This document shows, piece by piece, positions 26,969 through 35,326 of a DNA stretch of 64,000 nucleotides. The notes beneath the pieces are model-generated. The model saw nothing but the letters and a program-made list of their open reading frames with translations. It was not told the origin of the DNA and searched no databases. The position numbers and the translations under genes are program-made. Each line of letters starts with the position of its first letter. The stretch's first letter is position 1. The DNA lies in contig NZ_JARXYX010000002.1 in NCBI RefSeq assembly GCF_029893585.1, forward strand, positions 358,295 through 422,294, read 5' to 3'. Source of the DNA: Streptomyces sp. LBL. Its GTDB lineage: Bacteria > Actinomycetota > Actinomycetes > Streptomycetales > Streptomycetaceae.

Positions 26969-27436
26969 CGGCTGTCGGACGGGTTCCATACCCATCATCC
27001 ATCCGGAAGTGACGCGGGCGATCGGGCTGAGGGGCCGCGAACCATGACGGCAGTGTTGCGTCGCGGGAGCTGCTGAACGATGAGGGATCACCCTCCGCCT
27101 GCGCCCGACGCCGTCCCGCGCCCGGGGCCCGGCCCGCGCCGGACCGACCTTGCGGCTATCGCTGGGCGCCCGCAAATGCCCAGCCCGCCAAGTGCCTACG
27201 TCTCTCGACCGCAGTCACTGTCCGTATTCGCGCGGTGGACGCATTCGCCAGACTCGAGTACTGCGCCCCGTCCGTGATCATCGTCGGCGGCATCGGGCTC
27301 GTGCCCTTCTCACCGGACGCCGCCGAAGGCTTCTACCGCCTGGTGGCTGCCGCGACGGTGTATCCCTGCATCTGCATCTGGAGCGTTTCGGGGTGTGCCG
27401 AGATCGGCCGCATGTAACCGATCGCCATTGAGCTGC
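26969..27436. other. Stretch without recognisable gene
   Basis: No convincing coding sequence. A 60-codon plus-strand frame (27235-27417: IIVGGIGLVPFSPDAAEG) reads more like protein than its alternatives but matches no family I recognise and lacks a ribosome site; it may be a gene remnant. Confidence 0.4.
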
Positions 27437-27650
27437 TCATGGCACGGGAGGCAACCGCTCGTGCCGCTCATCCTTGGCCACCTCTCGAACGCCAGGCGGG
27501 CGTTCTTCCGTGCTCCGCGTCAAGGCGGCGGCGATCGCCTTCTCGCCCGGGAAGATTCGGAAGAGGTACGGCTGCGTGACAACGACACGCTTGGCAATCG
27601 CCGGGCAGTGCCGTAGCAGCCCTTGAGCGCGAACTCGCGATCGCGGCGCA
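27437..27650 (-). pseudogene. Frameshifted remnant of a TetR-family regulator (HTH region)
   Basis: On the minus strand one frame reads EFALKGCYGT, and a second frame continues AIAKRVVVTQPYLFRIFPGE, then KAIAAALTRSTE. Together these reproduce the TetR HTH order (helix 1 end, recognition helix, post-HTH helix), but a frameshift separates them and no C-terminal domain follows. It lies just upstream of, and divergent from, the operator-bearing SDR promoter at 27786. Non-functional. Confidence 0.7.
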
Positions 27651-27785
27651 CGGATGGCGCTCCCGCGTCTCTCCTGCCTGCTCATCCGGCGCGTGCCGCC
27701 ATGCCGGCGGGCGCCGGTCAGCTCAACCTGCAACCGGCCGGTGGCGCGGCCCGGGATCCGTTCGCTGCTTGAGCTTGCGCACTGG

Positions 27786-27833
27786 AAACCGATCGGTTTA
27801 CAGTGAGACCAAGGGGAAACCGACCGGTTTCCC
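27786..27833. promoter_or_regulatory. Two AAACCG palindromic operators before the SDR gene
   Basis: Site 1 is AAACCGATCGGTTT (27786-27799). Site 2 has GGGAAACCG / CGGTTTCCC arms around AC (27814-27833). Centres are 31 bp apart. A weak promoter (TTGCGC, then TTTACA) appears to straddle site 1. The same palindrome occurs at 30766 and at 32419 before the TetR gene at 32466, so these sites probably belong to that repressor. Confidence 0.85.
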
Positions 27834-27851
27834 GGGTGATTTCGGGAGTGC

Positions 27852-28667
27852 ATGATGACGACAAATCGGCCGGTGGCCCTCGTGACGGGCGCGTCCTCCG
27901 GCATCGGCAAGCAGACCGCGCTCGCGCTGGTCGCGGCGGGCTTCGAGGTGGCCGGCACGGGCCGCGACACCTCACGCGTCACCCCGCTCCAGGGCGTGAC
28001 GTTCTTCGACCTCGACGTGGTCAGTGACAAGTCGGTCACCGCCGTGGTCCAGCAGGTGATCGACCGGTTCGGGCGGATCGACGTCCTGGTCAACAACGCC
28101 GGCATCGGCTCGATCGGCGCGGCCGAGGAAACCTCCCTCGCGCAGGCCCAGGGCGTCTTCGACATCAACGTCTTCGGGGTCATGCGCATGGTGAAGGAGG
28201 TCCTGCCGCACATGCGTGCCCGGGGGCGCGGACGCATCATCAACCTCTCGTCCGTGCAGGGCTTTATCCCCGCTCCCTACATGGCCGTCTACGGCGCGTC
28301 CAAGCACGCGATAGAGGGCTACTCCCAGTCCCTGGACCACGAGGTCCGGCAGTACGGCGTCCGCTCGCTCCTCGTCGAACCCGCCTACACCAACACCGGA
28401 TTCGAGGCCAACAGCGCCAAGCCCGACACCCCCCTGCAGACCTACGCGGACCAGCGGCACGTCTTCGACCGCCTGATGGCGGAGGCGATCAAGGGCGGTG
28501 ACGACCCCGCCGTGGTCGCCAAGGCGATCGTCACGGCGGCGACCGACGCGAAGCCGAAACTGCGCTACGCCGCCGGTCCCATGGCCGGACGCGCACGCAT
28601 GCTCCGCTTCGTTCCCGCCTGGGTCCTGGACAAGCAGATCCGCACGATGAACAAGCTCACCGGCTGA
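27852..28667 (+). CDS. SDR-family oxidoreductase
   Basis: A 271-residue classical SDR: TGASSGIGKQ for the cofactor, NNAGIG, catalytic Ser in NLSSVQG, and YGASK for the YxxxK motif. An Arg after the third strand (GTGRDTSR) suggests NADP. It starts at ATGATG with GGGAG upstream. It is first in a small group with a SnoaL-like gene 81 bp downstream and an MRJP-like gene, under two AAACCG operators. Substrate unknown. Confidence 0.88.
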   Translation: MMTTNRPVALVTGASSGIGKQTALALVAAGFEVAGTGRDTSRVTPLQGVTFFDLDVVSDKSVTAVVQQVIDRFGRIDVLVNNAGIGSIGAAEETSLAQAQGVFDINVFGVMRMVKEVLPHMRARGRGRIINLSSVQGFIPAPYMAVYGASKHAIEGYSQSLDHEVRQYGVRSLLVEPAYTNTGFEANSAKPDTPLQTYADQRHVFDRLMAEAIKGGDDPAVVAKAIVTAATDAKPKLRYAAGPMAGRARMLRFVPAWVLDKQIRTMNKLTG

Positions 28668-28748
28668 CACCCGCCACCCGCAAACCCCGTCCACCAAGCA
28701 CGTCGGCACCCGCACATCCCATCGCGCCGCTGATACCGGGAGAGACGC

Positions 28749-29261
28749 ATGTCCGAGACCCTGCACTCCGCCGCCGCTACCGTCGCGAGCTGGCGCTCCG
28801 CCGAGGAACGCGGTGACGTCGACGCCGCGGTCGCGTGCCTGAGCCGGGACGTCGTGCTCAGCTCGCCGCTCACCGAGCAGTTCCGCTTCGAGGGATCTGA
28901 CCAGCTGCGTGACTTCCTGACCTCGGCGTTCACGGCGGTCAAGGACGTCCGCTACCACACCCAGACCGGCGAGGGCGACGTGTACGCGCTGGTCTACCGG
29001 GCGCGGGTGGGGTCCCAGTCGTTCGAGGAGGTGCAGTTGCTGCGGCTCGACGACGAGGCAAAGATCAAGGAGATCACGCTCTTCGGGCGTCCGATGCCGG
29101 CCCTCACCGCCCTGATGACCACCCTGGGGCCGGAGCTCGCCCGCCAACAGGGCCGCCGGGGCCTCGCGGCGCTCATGCGCGCCAGCACCATACCCATCCA
29201 CGCGATGGTCACCTTCGGGGACCGCAGCATGGTCGCGAAGACCCAGCCGGCAGCCGGGTAA
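28749..29261 (+). CDS. SnoaL/NTF2-like protein
   Basis: A 170-residue protein with the NTF2-like cone-fold pattern: an N-terminal helix with RGDVDAAVACLSRDVVLSSP, then strands ending in AKIKEITLFGRP. The last ~50 residues form an extra helical tail. Families of this fold act as isomerases, cyclases or small-molecule binders; residues here do not fix a function. It has a GGGAGAG ribosome site and is probably co-transcribed with the SDR. Confidence 0.75.
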   Translation: MSETLHSAAATVASWRSAEERGDVDAAVACLSRDVVLSSPLTEQFRFEGSDQLRDFLTSAFTAVKDVRYHTQTGEGDVYALVYRARVGSQSFEEVQLLRLDDEAKIKEITLFGRPMPALTALMTTLGPELARQQGRRGLAALMRASTIPIHAMVTFGDRSMVAKTQPAAG

Positions 29262-29558
29262 ACCTGAGAGCGCCAGGTCCACTGGCCGTTTGGCCCCATT
29301 CCCCTTCCAGGAGTTGGCGGCAGCCGCGGGCGATGTCCCCGGCGGACAGCTTCAGGTCTCAGGAACGCACGAGGTACCTGCCGTCCAGGTGGGCTTCGGC
29401 TCGCCCTGACCACACGGGCGAAGCCGACTCCCGAGAGCGGCTGCTGGAGGCACCGTCCTCCACCGGCCACGGCAACGTTCGGCCAATCCCCCACGCGCCG
29501 AGGTGATGCGGCAACTCGCCGCGCCTTCCAGCAACTTGACCCAACAGGAGAGGCTTCC

Positions 29559-30716
29559 ATGAAACGACGTACGTTCCTTACGGCAACCACCACGTCGCTG
29601 GCCGCCACCCAACTCGCCGGACCCGCCTACGCCTACGCCTCCCCCTCCGGCTCAACAGCCGGTCACTACGAGGTCGTTGCGCGCTTCTGGGGCGCGATGC
29701 CGACGGGTGTCACCGTCTCGCGCCGCGGCCGGGTCTTCGTCAACTTTCCCCGCTGGGGCGACGACGTCCCGTTCACCGTCGCCGAACTGCGCGGCGGGAA
29801 GCCGGTTGCCTACCCCGACGCCGAGGTGAACCGTCAGGACGCCTCAGACCTGGCCGGGCACTTCCAGTCGGTGCAGAGCGTCGTCGTCGACCCGGCCGAC
29901 CGGCTGTGGATCCTCGACACCGGAAGCCCGGGGTTCGCCGGGTCCTCCTACGGCGGTCCCAAGCTCGTGGCGGTCGACCTGCGCACCGACCGGATCGTAC
30001 GGAAGATCCTCTTCCCGCCCGAGGTGGTGCCGGCGAACAGCTACCCCAACGACGTGCGCTTCGACCTGCGGCGCGGCGCCGAAGGCATGGCCTTCATCAC
30101 CGACTCGGGCGGCTCCAACGGGGTGATCGTGGTCGACCTCGCCACGGGCCGCTCCTGGCGGCGACTGGCCGGGCATCCCTCGGCGCTCCCGGACGCGCAG
30201 TTCCTTCCGGTCATCGAGGGCGAGCCCTTCATGGTCCGCCCCGCGGGCGGCGAGCCCACGTACTACGAGACCGGTTCCGACGGCATCGCTCTCAGCGCCG
30301 ACGGCACGCGCCTCTACTACTGCCCGCTGTCCAGCCGCCGACTGCACAGCGTGTCCACCGACGCCCTCGCCGATCCGGACGCCACGGACGCCGAGGTGGC
30401 GGCGACGGTCGAGGACCTCGGGTTCAAGCCGATGGCCGACGGCCTTCAGAGCGACGACAAGGGGCGGCTCTACGGCGGCGACCTCGAACACAACGCGATC
30501 TGGCGCAGGAGCCCGAACGGCACCTACCGGACCCTCGCCCAGGGACGCGATCTGCTCTGGGTCGACACCCTGTCCGTCGCCTCGGACCGGCACCTGTACG
30601 CCATCGCCAACCAGCTCAACCGGCTGTCGCCCTTCCACGAGGGCAAGGACCTGCGCCGCAAGCCCTATCTCCTGGTCCGCCTGCCGATCGACGCCGGGCC
30701 GGTCAGGCTCGTGTGA
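29559..30716 (+). CDS. Secreted major royal jelly protein/yellow-family beta-propeller protein
   Basis: A 385-residue protein. The N terminus MKRRTFLTATTTSLAATQLA is an export signal with an RR pair. The mature part has the MRJP/yellow layout: GVTVSRRGRVFVNFPRWGD, VVVDPADRLWILDTGSP, NDVRFDLRRG, AFITDSGGSNGVIVVDL, DGIALSADGTRLYYCPL, GGDLEHNAIWRR. This is a six-bladed propeller family known from insects and some bacteria, often described as dopachrome-conversion-related, with function unclear in bacteria. AGGAGAGG precedes the ATG. A strong GC palindrome follows the stop. Confidence 0.82.
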   Translation: MKRRTFLTATTTSLAATQLAGPAYAYASPSGSTAGHYEVVARFWGAMPTGVTVSRRGRVFVNFPRWGDDVPFTVAELRGGKPVAYPDAEVNRQDASDLAGHFQSVQSVVVDPADRLWILDTGSPGFAGSSYGGPKLVAVDLRTDRIVRKILFPPEVVPANSYPNDVRFDLRRGAEGMAFITDSGGSNGVIVVDLATGRSWRRLAGHPSALPDAQFLPVIEGEPFMVRPAGGEPTYYETGSDGIALSADGTRLYYCPLSSRRLHSVSTDALADPDATDAEVAATVEDLGFKPMADGLQSDDKGRLYGGDLEHNAIWRRSPNGTYRTLAQGRDLLWVDTLSVASDRHLYAIANQLNRLSPFHEGKDLRRKPYLLVRLPIDAGPVRLV

Positions 30717-30728
30717 CCTCTCCGGCTC

Positions 30729-30750
30729 GCGCCAGGCGGCCGCCTGGCGC
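30729..30750 (+). terminator. 22-nt perfect palindrome after the MRJP gene
   Basis: GCGCCAGGC / GCCTGGCGC arms around GGCC, beginning 13 bases after the stop and followed by TGTTTA. It can form a 9-bp GC stem. Probably a terminator separating this gene from the operator and membrane-protein gene that follow. Confidence 0.65.
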
Positions 30751-30765
30751 TGTTTACGATGGGCT

Positions 30766-30783
30766 TGAAACCGACCGGTTTCA
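30766..30783. promoter_or_regulatory. AAACCG palindromic operator upstream of the YhgE-like gene
   Basis: TGAAACCG / CGGTTTCA arms around AC, 18 bp. It lies 150 bp upstream of the membrane-protein start, with the same core as the sites at 27786, 27814 and 32419. Confidence 0.8.
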
Positions 30784-30933
30784 TCAGTCGGGGTCCCGGC
30801 GGGGTGCTGCATCTCCGGTTCCGCGTCGACGGCCGTGTGTGCCGAGATTGAACGTTCCGAGGGTCGCCGGACCACAATGAAGCTGTCCGCCCCTCTCCGG
30901 ATATGAGTGTGTTGTCCGAGACCGGAGTAAGTC

Positions 30934-32232
30934 ATGAGTGGGATTCACCCGTTCCGCGTCCTGCGCGCCAAACCCCTGTGGATCGCCAATGGCGTCATCA
31001 CGGGCGTTCTCGCGCTGCTGTTCACCGTGTTCTATGTCGGGGCCAATATCGATCCCGTCGATCACATGAAGAATCTGCCCGTCGGCCTGGTCAACGCCGA
31101 CAAGGGGGCCGCTGTCGGTGGCGAGCAGGTCAACCTCGGGGCTCGGATCACCGAGTCGATCAAGAAGTCCACCGCGAGCGGGGACAAGATCAACTGGAAG
31201 GTGACGGACGAGAAGGAAATGAAGGAGGAACTCGGCAAGGGCAAGCTGTACGGCGCGCTCGTCGTCCCCGCCGGCTTCACCTCCGCCGCCACCGCACTCA
31301 CCAGCGCCGCGACCACCGGGGCCCCGACCCGTCCGACACTGACGGTGCTGACCAACCAGTCCGCCGGCAGTGTGGGCTCCAGTCTGGCCCGGACTGCGAC
31401 GACACAGGCGGCCGAAAGCGCCTCGCTCCAGGTGGGCAAGGAGCTCACGTCCCAGGGCGGAACGAGGGAGGCGAAGCTGCCCGCCGCGGCACGCGTCCTG
31501 CTGGCCGACCCGGCCGCCGTCACCGTCGAGGACGGCCATCCCCTCGACTCGCGCAGCGGCCTGGGCCTGACGGCGTTCTACTACGCCCTCGTCCTCGTGG
31601 TCTGCGGCATGCTCTCCGCCAACGTCATCAGCGGCCAGGTGGACCACGCCCTCGGCTACACCCACAACGACATGGGCCCGCTGCGCCTGCACCGCCCGCT
31701 GATCCGGGCGACCCGGGTGCAGACCCTCGCCATCAGCAGCACTCTCATGGCCGGGCTGTCCCTGCTGATGGGGAGCATGGTCATGGCGGGCGCGGTCGGC
31801 CTCATGGGAATGCAGGCCGCCCATCTGCCACTGCTGTGGCTCTACTCGGTGTGCGCCATCGCGGTCTCCGGGATCGGTGCGCTGACCCTGCTCGCCGTCT
31901 TCGGCACGCCCGGCATGCTGGTGGTCACGCTGGTCTTCATCGGGATGGCGGTGCCGACGGCCAACGCCACCACGCCGCTTCAGGCGTTGCCCGGTTTCTA
32001 CCGCTTCCTGGCGGAGTTCGAACCGCTGCGGCAGATCACCGGCGGCATCCGCTCGATCCTCTATTACGACGCCCAGGCCGACGCCGGCCTGACCCGGGGC
32101 TGGGTCATGATGGCCGTCGGCCTCGCGGCCGCCGCCCTCTTCGGCTTCGGCATGACCAGCTGGTACGACCGCAAGGGGCTCCACCGTATCCCCGTCGAGA
32201 CGGAGCCCGAGAAGACCGCTGCCCCGGCGTAG
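30934..32232 (+). CDS. YhgE/DUF3533-like ABC-2-type membrane protein
   Basis: A 432-residue protein. One N-terminal transmembrane segment (about residues 16-37) is followed by a ~180-residue extracellular domain with LPVGLVNADKGAAVGGEQ and YGALVVPAGFTSA, then five C-terminal membrane segments. This is the layout of YhgE/Pip and DUF3533 (SNG1-like) proteins, which resemble ABC-2 permeases but have no ATPase partner here. A role in export or in resistance to a compound sensed by the nearby TetR is inferred. The ATG has CCGGAG upstream. Confidence 0.78.
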   Translation: MSGIHPFRVLRAKPLWIANGVITGVLALLFTVFYVGANIDPVDHMKNLPVGLVNADKGAAVGGEQVNLGARITESIKKSTASGDKINWKVTDEKEMKEELGKGKLYGALVVPAGFTSAATALTSAATTGAPTRPTLTVLTNQSAGSVGSSLARTATTQAAESASLQVGKELTSQGGTREAKLPAAARVLLADPAAVTVEDGHPLDSRSGLGLTAFYYALVLVVCGMLSANVISGQVDHALGYTHNDMGPLRLHRPLIRATRVQTLAISSTLMAGLSLLMGSMVMAGAVGLMGMQAAHLPLLWLYSVCAIAVSGIGALTLLAVFGTPGMLVVTLVFIGMAVPTANATTPLQALPGFYRFLAEFEPLRQITGGIRSILYYDAQADAGLTRGWVMMAVGLAAAALFGFGMTSWYDRKGLHRIPVETEPEKTAAPA

Positions 32233-32323
32233 CGGAGGCGGCTCACCCGAGACGTGGCCATTACTCGGAGTGGCCCCGGTGTGCGTCGCCCCCTGTGGAG
32301 ACGAGAGGCGCGTGCACCATCAG

Positions 32324-32363
32324 GGCTCGGCGACGGTCTCTCCCCTGAGATCGTCGCCGAGCC
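32324..32363 (+). terminator. Long hairpin after the YhgE-like gene
   Basis: Perfect 12-bp outer stem GGCTCGGCGACG / CGTCGCCGAGCC, extended by an inner GTCTC / GAGAT pairing (one G-T), with a 6-base loop. It lies 92 bases after the stop and before the TetR promoter. A good terminator candidate. Confidence 0.65.
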
Positions 32364-32418
32364 TCTGAGCGGCCTTCAGGCGGCCGCGCGGCGGCGGGAG
32401 TCTTCCCGACACCCCACG

Positions 32419-32434
32419 GAAACCGATCGGTTTC
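32419..32434. promoter_or_regulatory. AAACCG palindromic operator before its TetR gene
   Basis: GAAACCGATCGGTTTC, a perfect 16-bp palindrome, 32 bases before the TetR ATG. It predicts autoregulation and gives the reference operator for the set. Confidence 0.88.
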
Positions 32435-32465
32435 TTTTTGGTCCTATTCGAGTTAACCTCGCGGT

Positions 32466-33035
32466 ATGACCACCAACGTGAAGCAAAGCCCCCGGGAGCG
32501 GCTGCTGGAGGCAGCAGCCACGCTCACCTACCGCGACGGCGTCGGCATCGGCGTCGAGGCGCTGTGCAAGGCGGCGGGGGTGTCGAAGCGCTCCATGTAC
32601 CAGCTGTTCGAGAGTAAGGATGAACTGCTGGCGGCGAGCTTGAAGGAGCGTGCCGCCGCCTTCGGGGCTAGCCTCCTGCCCGCGGCGGATGATGGCCGTT
32701 CCCCCCGCGAGCGGATCCTGCACGTCTTCGAGCGGGTGGAGTCGCAGGCGGGTGCGCCCGACTTCCAAGGCTGCCGGTACCTGGCTGTGCAGATCGAGCT
32801 CAAGGACCAGACCCACCCCGCGAGCCGGGTGGCCCACCAGATCAAAGCGAACCTGACGGCCTTTTTCCGTTCCGAGGCCGAACAGGGTGGGGCGAGCAAC
32901 CCCGACCTGCTGGCCCGGCAGCTCATCCTGGTCTTCGACGGCGCCAGCGCCCGTGCGGGAATCCAGGCCGACAACCTGACCGGGCTCATCGCACCCACCG
33001 TGGTCACCCTGCTCGATGCGGCAGACATGCGCTGA
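32466..33035 (+). CDS. TetR-family regulator of the AAACCG-operator regulon
   Basis: A 189-residue regulator. The HTH region reads RERLLEAAATLTYRDGVGIG, then KAAGVSKRSMYQLFESKDEL (residues about 10-58). The C-terminal ligand domain has the pattern FERVESQ ... FQGCRYLAVQIELKD seen in TetR proteins of the YcdC/LmrA-like type. One perfect operator sits in its own promoter and three more lie upstream at 27786, 27814 and 30766, so it likely controls the SDR group and the YhgE-like gene. The ligand is unknown. Confidence 0.88.
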   Translation: MTTNVKQSPRERLLEAAATLTYRDGVGIGVEALCKAAGVSKRSMYQLFESKDELLAASLKERAAAFGASLLPAADDGRSPRERILHVFERVESQAGAPDFQGCRYLAVQIELKDQTHPASRVAHQIKANLTAFFRSEAEQGGASNPDLLARQLILVFDGASARAGIQADNLTGLIAPTVVTLLDAADMR

Positions 33036-33292
33036 CGCGCCCCGGGTTCGAGCAGGCCCGGAGGCCGAAGCGCTCTTTCGGGTTGATGCCAGTCTCCGGC
33101 AGACATCCGAGGGATCCATGGGTCGCTCTGCGGATCTGGAGGGCGGGGCCATCCACGTCGACCTCGACGGTGAGGGAACGGGCGGGGTGCCGGACGCGGA
33201 ACGGTGCGCTCGGTGGCGCTGTTGGGGCGACATCGCCGAGTACCGAGCCAGGTAGGGGCGCGGCGATCGCTGTGCAGACGGCACCGGTCACG

Positions 33293-33432
33293 CATGCGCC
33301 GGGCCTCGCTGCCCGACATCGACATCGATGTGGAGTCCGCCCGTCGGCTGAAGTCTACGACGCGATCTTCGAACGCTTCGGCCAGGAACGGGTTGCGGTC
33401 ACCGCGATGCCCGAGACCTATCAGACGCGCAG
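33293..33432 (+). pseudogene. Fragment of a dnaE-type DNA polymerase (frameshifted)
   Basis: One frame reads RASLPDIDIDVESARRL. After loss of one base the next frame continues VYDAIFERFGQERVAVTAMP then ETYQTRRA. This is the conserved catalytic block of bacterial C-family polymerases (PDIDID carries the metal-binding Asp residues), most like error-prone DnaE2. Nothing recognisable of the gene remains on either side. A relic only. Confidence 0.75.
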
Positions 33433-33518
33433 GGCCCTGCCACTCGCGGGAAACCCTTCCTGGAACAGCCAGGCTGGCCACAGCATCGCCGGCCGCCTGG
33501 TGGGCTCGCAGCGCGGGC

Positions 33519-34568
33519 CTAGCGGAATTCGACGTCGGAGACACTGACGAAGAACTCGCCCTTGAAGTCGTGTCCGGCGTCGCCGCCGCCCCAGATGTTG
33601 ACGATGGCGTGCCGTCCCTGCCGGGATGCCAGTGCCTCGGTCGTGTAGTGCAGCTCTTGGTCGGCGTGCGTGCCGCCACCGTGGTATTCGACCATGAAGG
33701 GTGTCGGCTCCAGCACGTCCCAGGAGATTCCCTGGGCCGGGTCCCAGTCCTCTGTGGTGATGAACCACTGATGAGTCCACTTCGGGCCCATGTGGTTCTG
33801 CCTGTAGTTGTAGGTGAAGGCGTGCCGACCGTCGACGGCCTCCAGCGTGCTGGTCGGCCAGTCACCCAGGCCGTCCCCGCCGGCCAGGTCCAGGCCCTGG
33901 AAGGCGGGATTCGCTGCCGATGCCACGTTGGCGCCCTGGAAGAACTTTCGGTACTCCAGGTATCCGTGGGCCTCGTTCCACGGCGGGTTGCCGGCCGCGC
34001 CGGGAGGCACCACTTCCTGCCAGGTGGTCGAGGTGTTCAACTCGCGCGCCTTCTGGCAGATCGGCGCATCGTCCTCGTCACGGATCGCCCGGATCGCCCG
34101 GCTGACCGGGAACTCCAGACTCCCGTGCCGCTCCCGGCCGTCATCCCCGCGCTCCTCGGCGCGCATGGGGATGTGCACGTTGTAGCGCGTGGACGTGGAC
34201 GTGTCGACGGTGACCTCATCCGTGAACGGCCCCCAGGCGCCGTCGGCGTGCCGGGCCCGGATCTTCACCCGGTACTCGCGGGCGGGAGTCTCTCCGAGGC
34301 ACACCCAGTGCCGGTTGGCCGACTGCCAGTGCGGATACCAGGCCGCCCAGTACAGGTCCACCGTCTGCGCGGGACGCCCGTCCAGCCACACCTCGTAGTG
34401 GTGCGGGTAGTCCGGGCGTCCGTTGTTCCAGTCGGACGGCTCCGTGGTGCCCTGGTCGGGGGAGTTTGCGCCGATCCGCCAGGTGAGTGAGATGCCTTCA
34501 AGCTTGACGTCACCGTCATCGCGGTAGGTCGCCACCGCGCGCAAGTCCGCCGGGTGAGGCTGCTGCAT
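33519..34568 (-). CDS. AA10-like LPMO domain protein with N-terminal Fn3-like domain, no signal peptide
   Basis: A 349-residue protein; the ATG at 34568 has GGAGG upstream. Residues ~10-130 form a fibronectin-III-like domain (LTWRIGANSP ... YRVKIRARHADGAWGPFTDE). The AA10-like domain begins at RHGSLEFPVSRA, where His148 aligns with the N-terminal brace His of LPMOs. It continues with KWTHQWFITTEDWDP (second His) and ends ASRQGRHAIVNIWGGGD ... SVSDVEF, the usual LPMO ending. Normally His1 is exposed by signal cleavage; here it is internal and no signal peptide is visible. The protein is therefore inactive as an LPMO, processed, or used for binding. Gene remnants lie on both sides. Confidence 0.75.
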   Translation of the reverse strand: MQQPHPADLRAVATYRDDGDVKLEGISLTWRIGANSPDQGTTEPSDWNNGRPDYPHHYEVWLDGRPAQTVDLYWAAWYPHWQSANRHWVCLGETPAREYRVKIRARHADGAWGPFTDEVTVDTSTSTRYNVHIPMRAEERGDDGRERHGSLEFPVSRAIRAIRDEDDAPICQKARELNTSTTWQEVVPPGAAGNPPWNEAHGYLEYRKFFQGANVASAANPAFQGLDLAGGDGLGDWPTSTLEAVDGRHAFTYNYRQNHMGPKWTHQWFITTEDWDPAQGISWDVLEPTPFMVEYHGGGTHADQELHYTTEALASRQGRHAIVNIWGGGDAGHDFKGEFFVSVSDVEFR

Positions 34569-35006
34569 CTTGGGAACTCCTCCAGTCACACAGAACGGGT
34601 GGTCCAGCGCGAAACCACACACCGAATCACCCTTAATGCCACTAATCAGGCTATGTGCGGCGCCATGTACCGCAAGTGCGGTGAGCCACAGGTGGCAAGC
34701 AGGGGCTCCCTGAAAGCGTCAGGCCCGGGGTTTTGGACTGCTCCTGGCCGTGCCCGGCACCGCCGTCACCTCCCTCGGGCCGCACACGGCCTCTTGAAGG
34801 TTGTCCGCCGCGGGCCGGCAGGCGCGGGCGCACGCCGGCGTGCGTCAGCTTCCGTTCCGTGTGCTCACCCGGACGGTCGGCGTCCGCTCTCGACAGACCG
34901 GGAAAGACCCCCCCTTGCGCAGGCCACTCGCACTTCGCGCGGCACTTCATGGCCAGGTCTCGTCTCCTTCGAGGCCATCCCGCGGCCGGTCCCACGGACT
35001 TCTTCG
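34569..35006. other. Stretch without intact gene
   Basis: No complete coding sequence with a believable start, ribosome site and family. It lies between the LPMO-like gene and a flavoprotein fragment and probably holds decayed sequence. Confidence 0.4.
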
Positions 35007-35123
35007 GTAACCGAGCCTGCCCAGTTCGTAGGCGGCGGTGAGTCCGCCGACGCCTGCGCCGAGGATGAGTACCGACGGTTCCTCGCCGGCCGCCGCGCTC
35101 GGTGCGGCGGCGAAGTCCGGCGC
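35007..35123 (-). pseudogene. N-terminal fragment of a flavin amine oxidase
   Basis: The minus strand encodes APDFAAAPSAAAGEEPSVLI followed by LGAGVGGLTAAYELGRLGYR, the dinucleotide-binding start of FAD amine oxidases after an export-signal-like Ala-rich region. The similarity ends there and a different frame follows. Upstream, an alternative frame has a hydrophobic AVATAGAGLG stretch that may be the broken signal peptide. The fragment lies next to the TnpB gene. Confidence 0.6.
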
Positions 35124-35326
35124 GGTGCCTTCGCCGGAGCTCAGCGGGCCGGCGCCCCAGACCCGCACCGGCGGTCGCAACCGCACCGCCCGCAAGGGCG
35201 ACAAACTGCACGAACTCGACGGCGAGGGCAACAGCCCGGTGCTGACCCACACCTGCGCGTTCGACAGGTCGGCGTGGGACGGAGCACCCGCGCCACGCTG
35301 ATCCCATCACGCGTACGACAGCGTCT

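Noticed and set aside
33041..33062. GGGTTCGAGCAGGCCCGG resembles a tRNA T-arm
   Set aside because: There are no matching acceptor, D or anticodon stems around it; a chance match.
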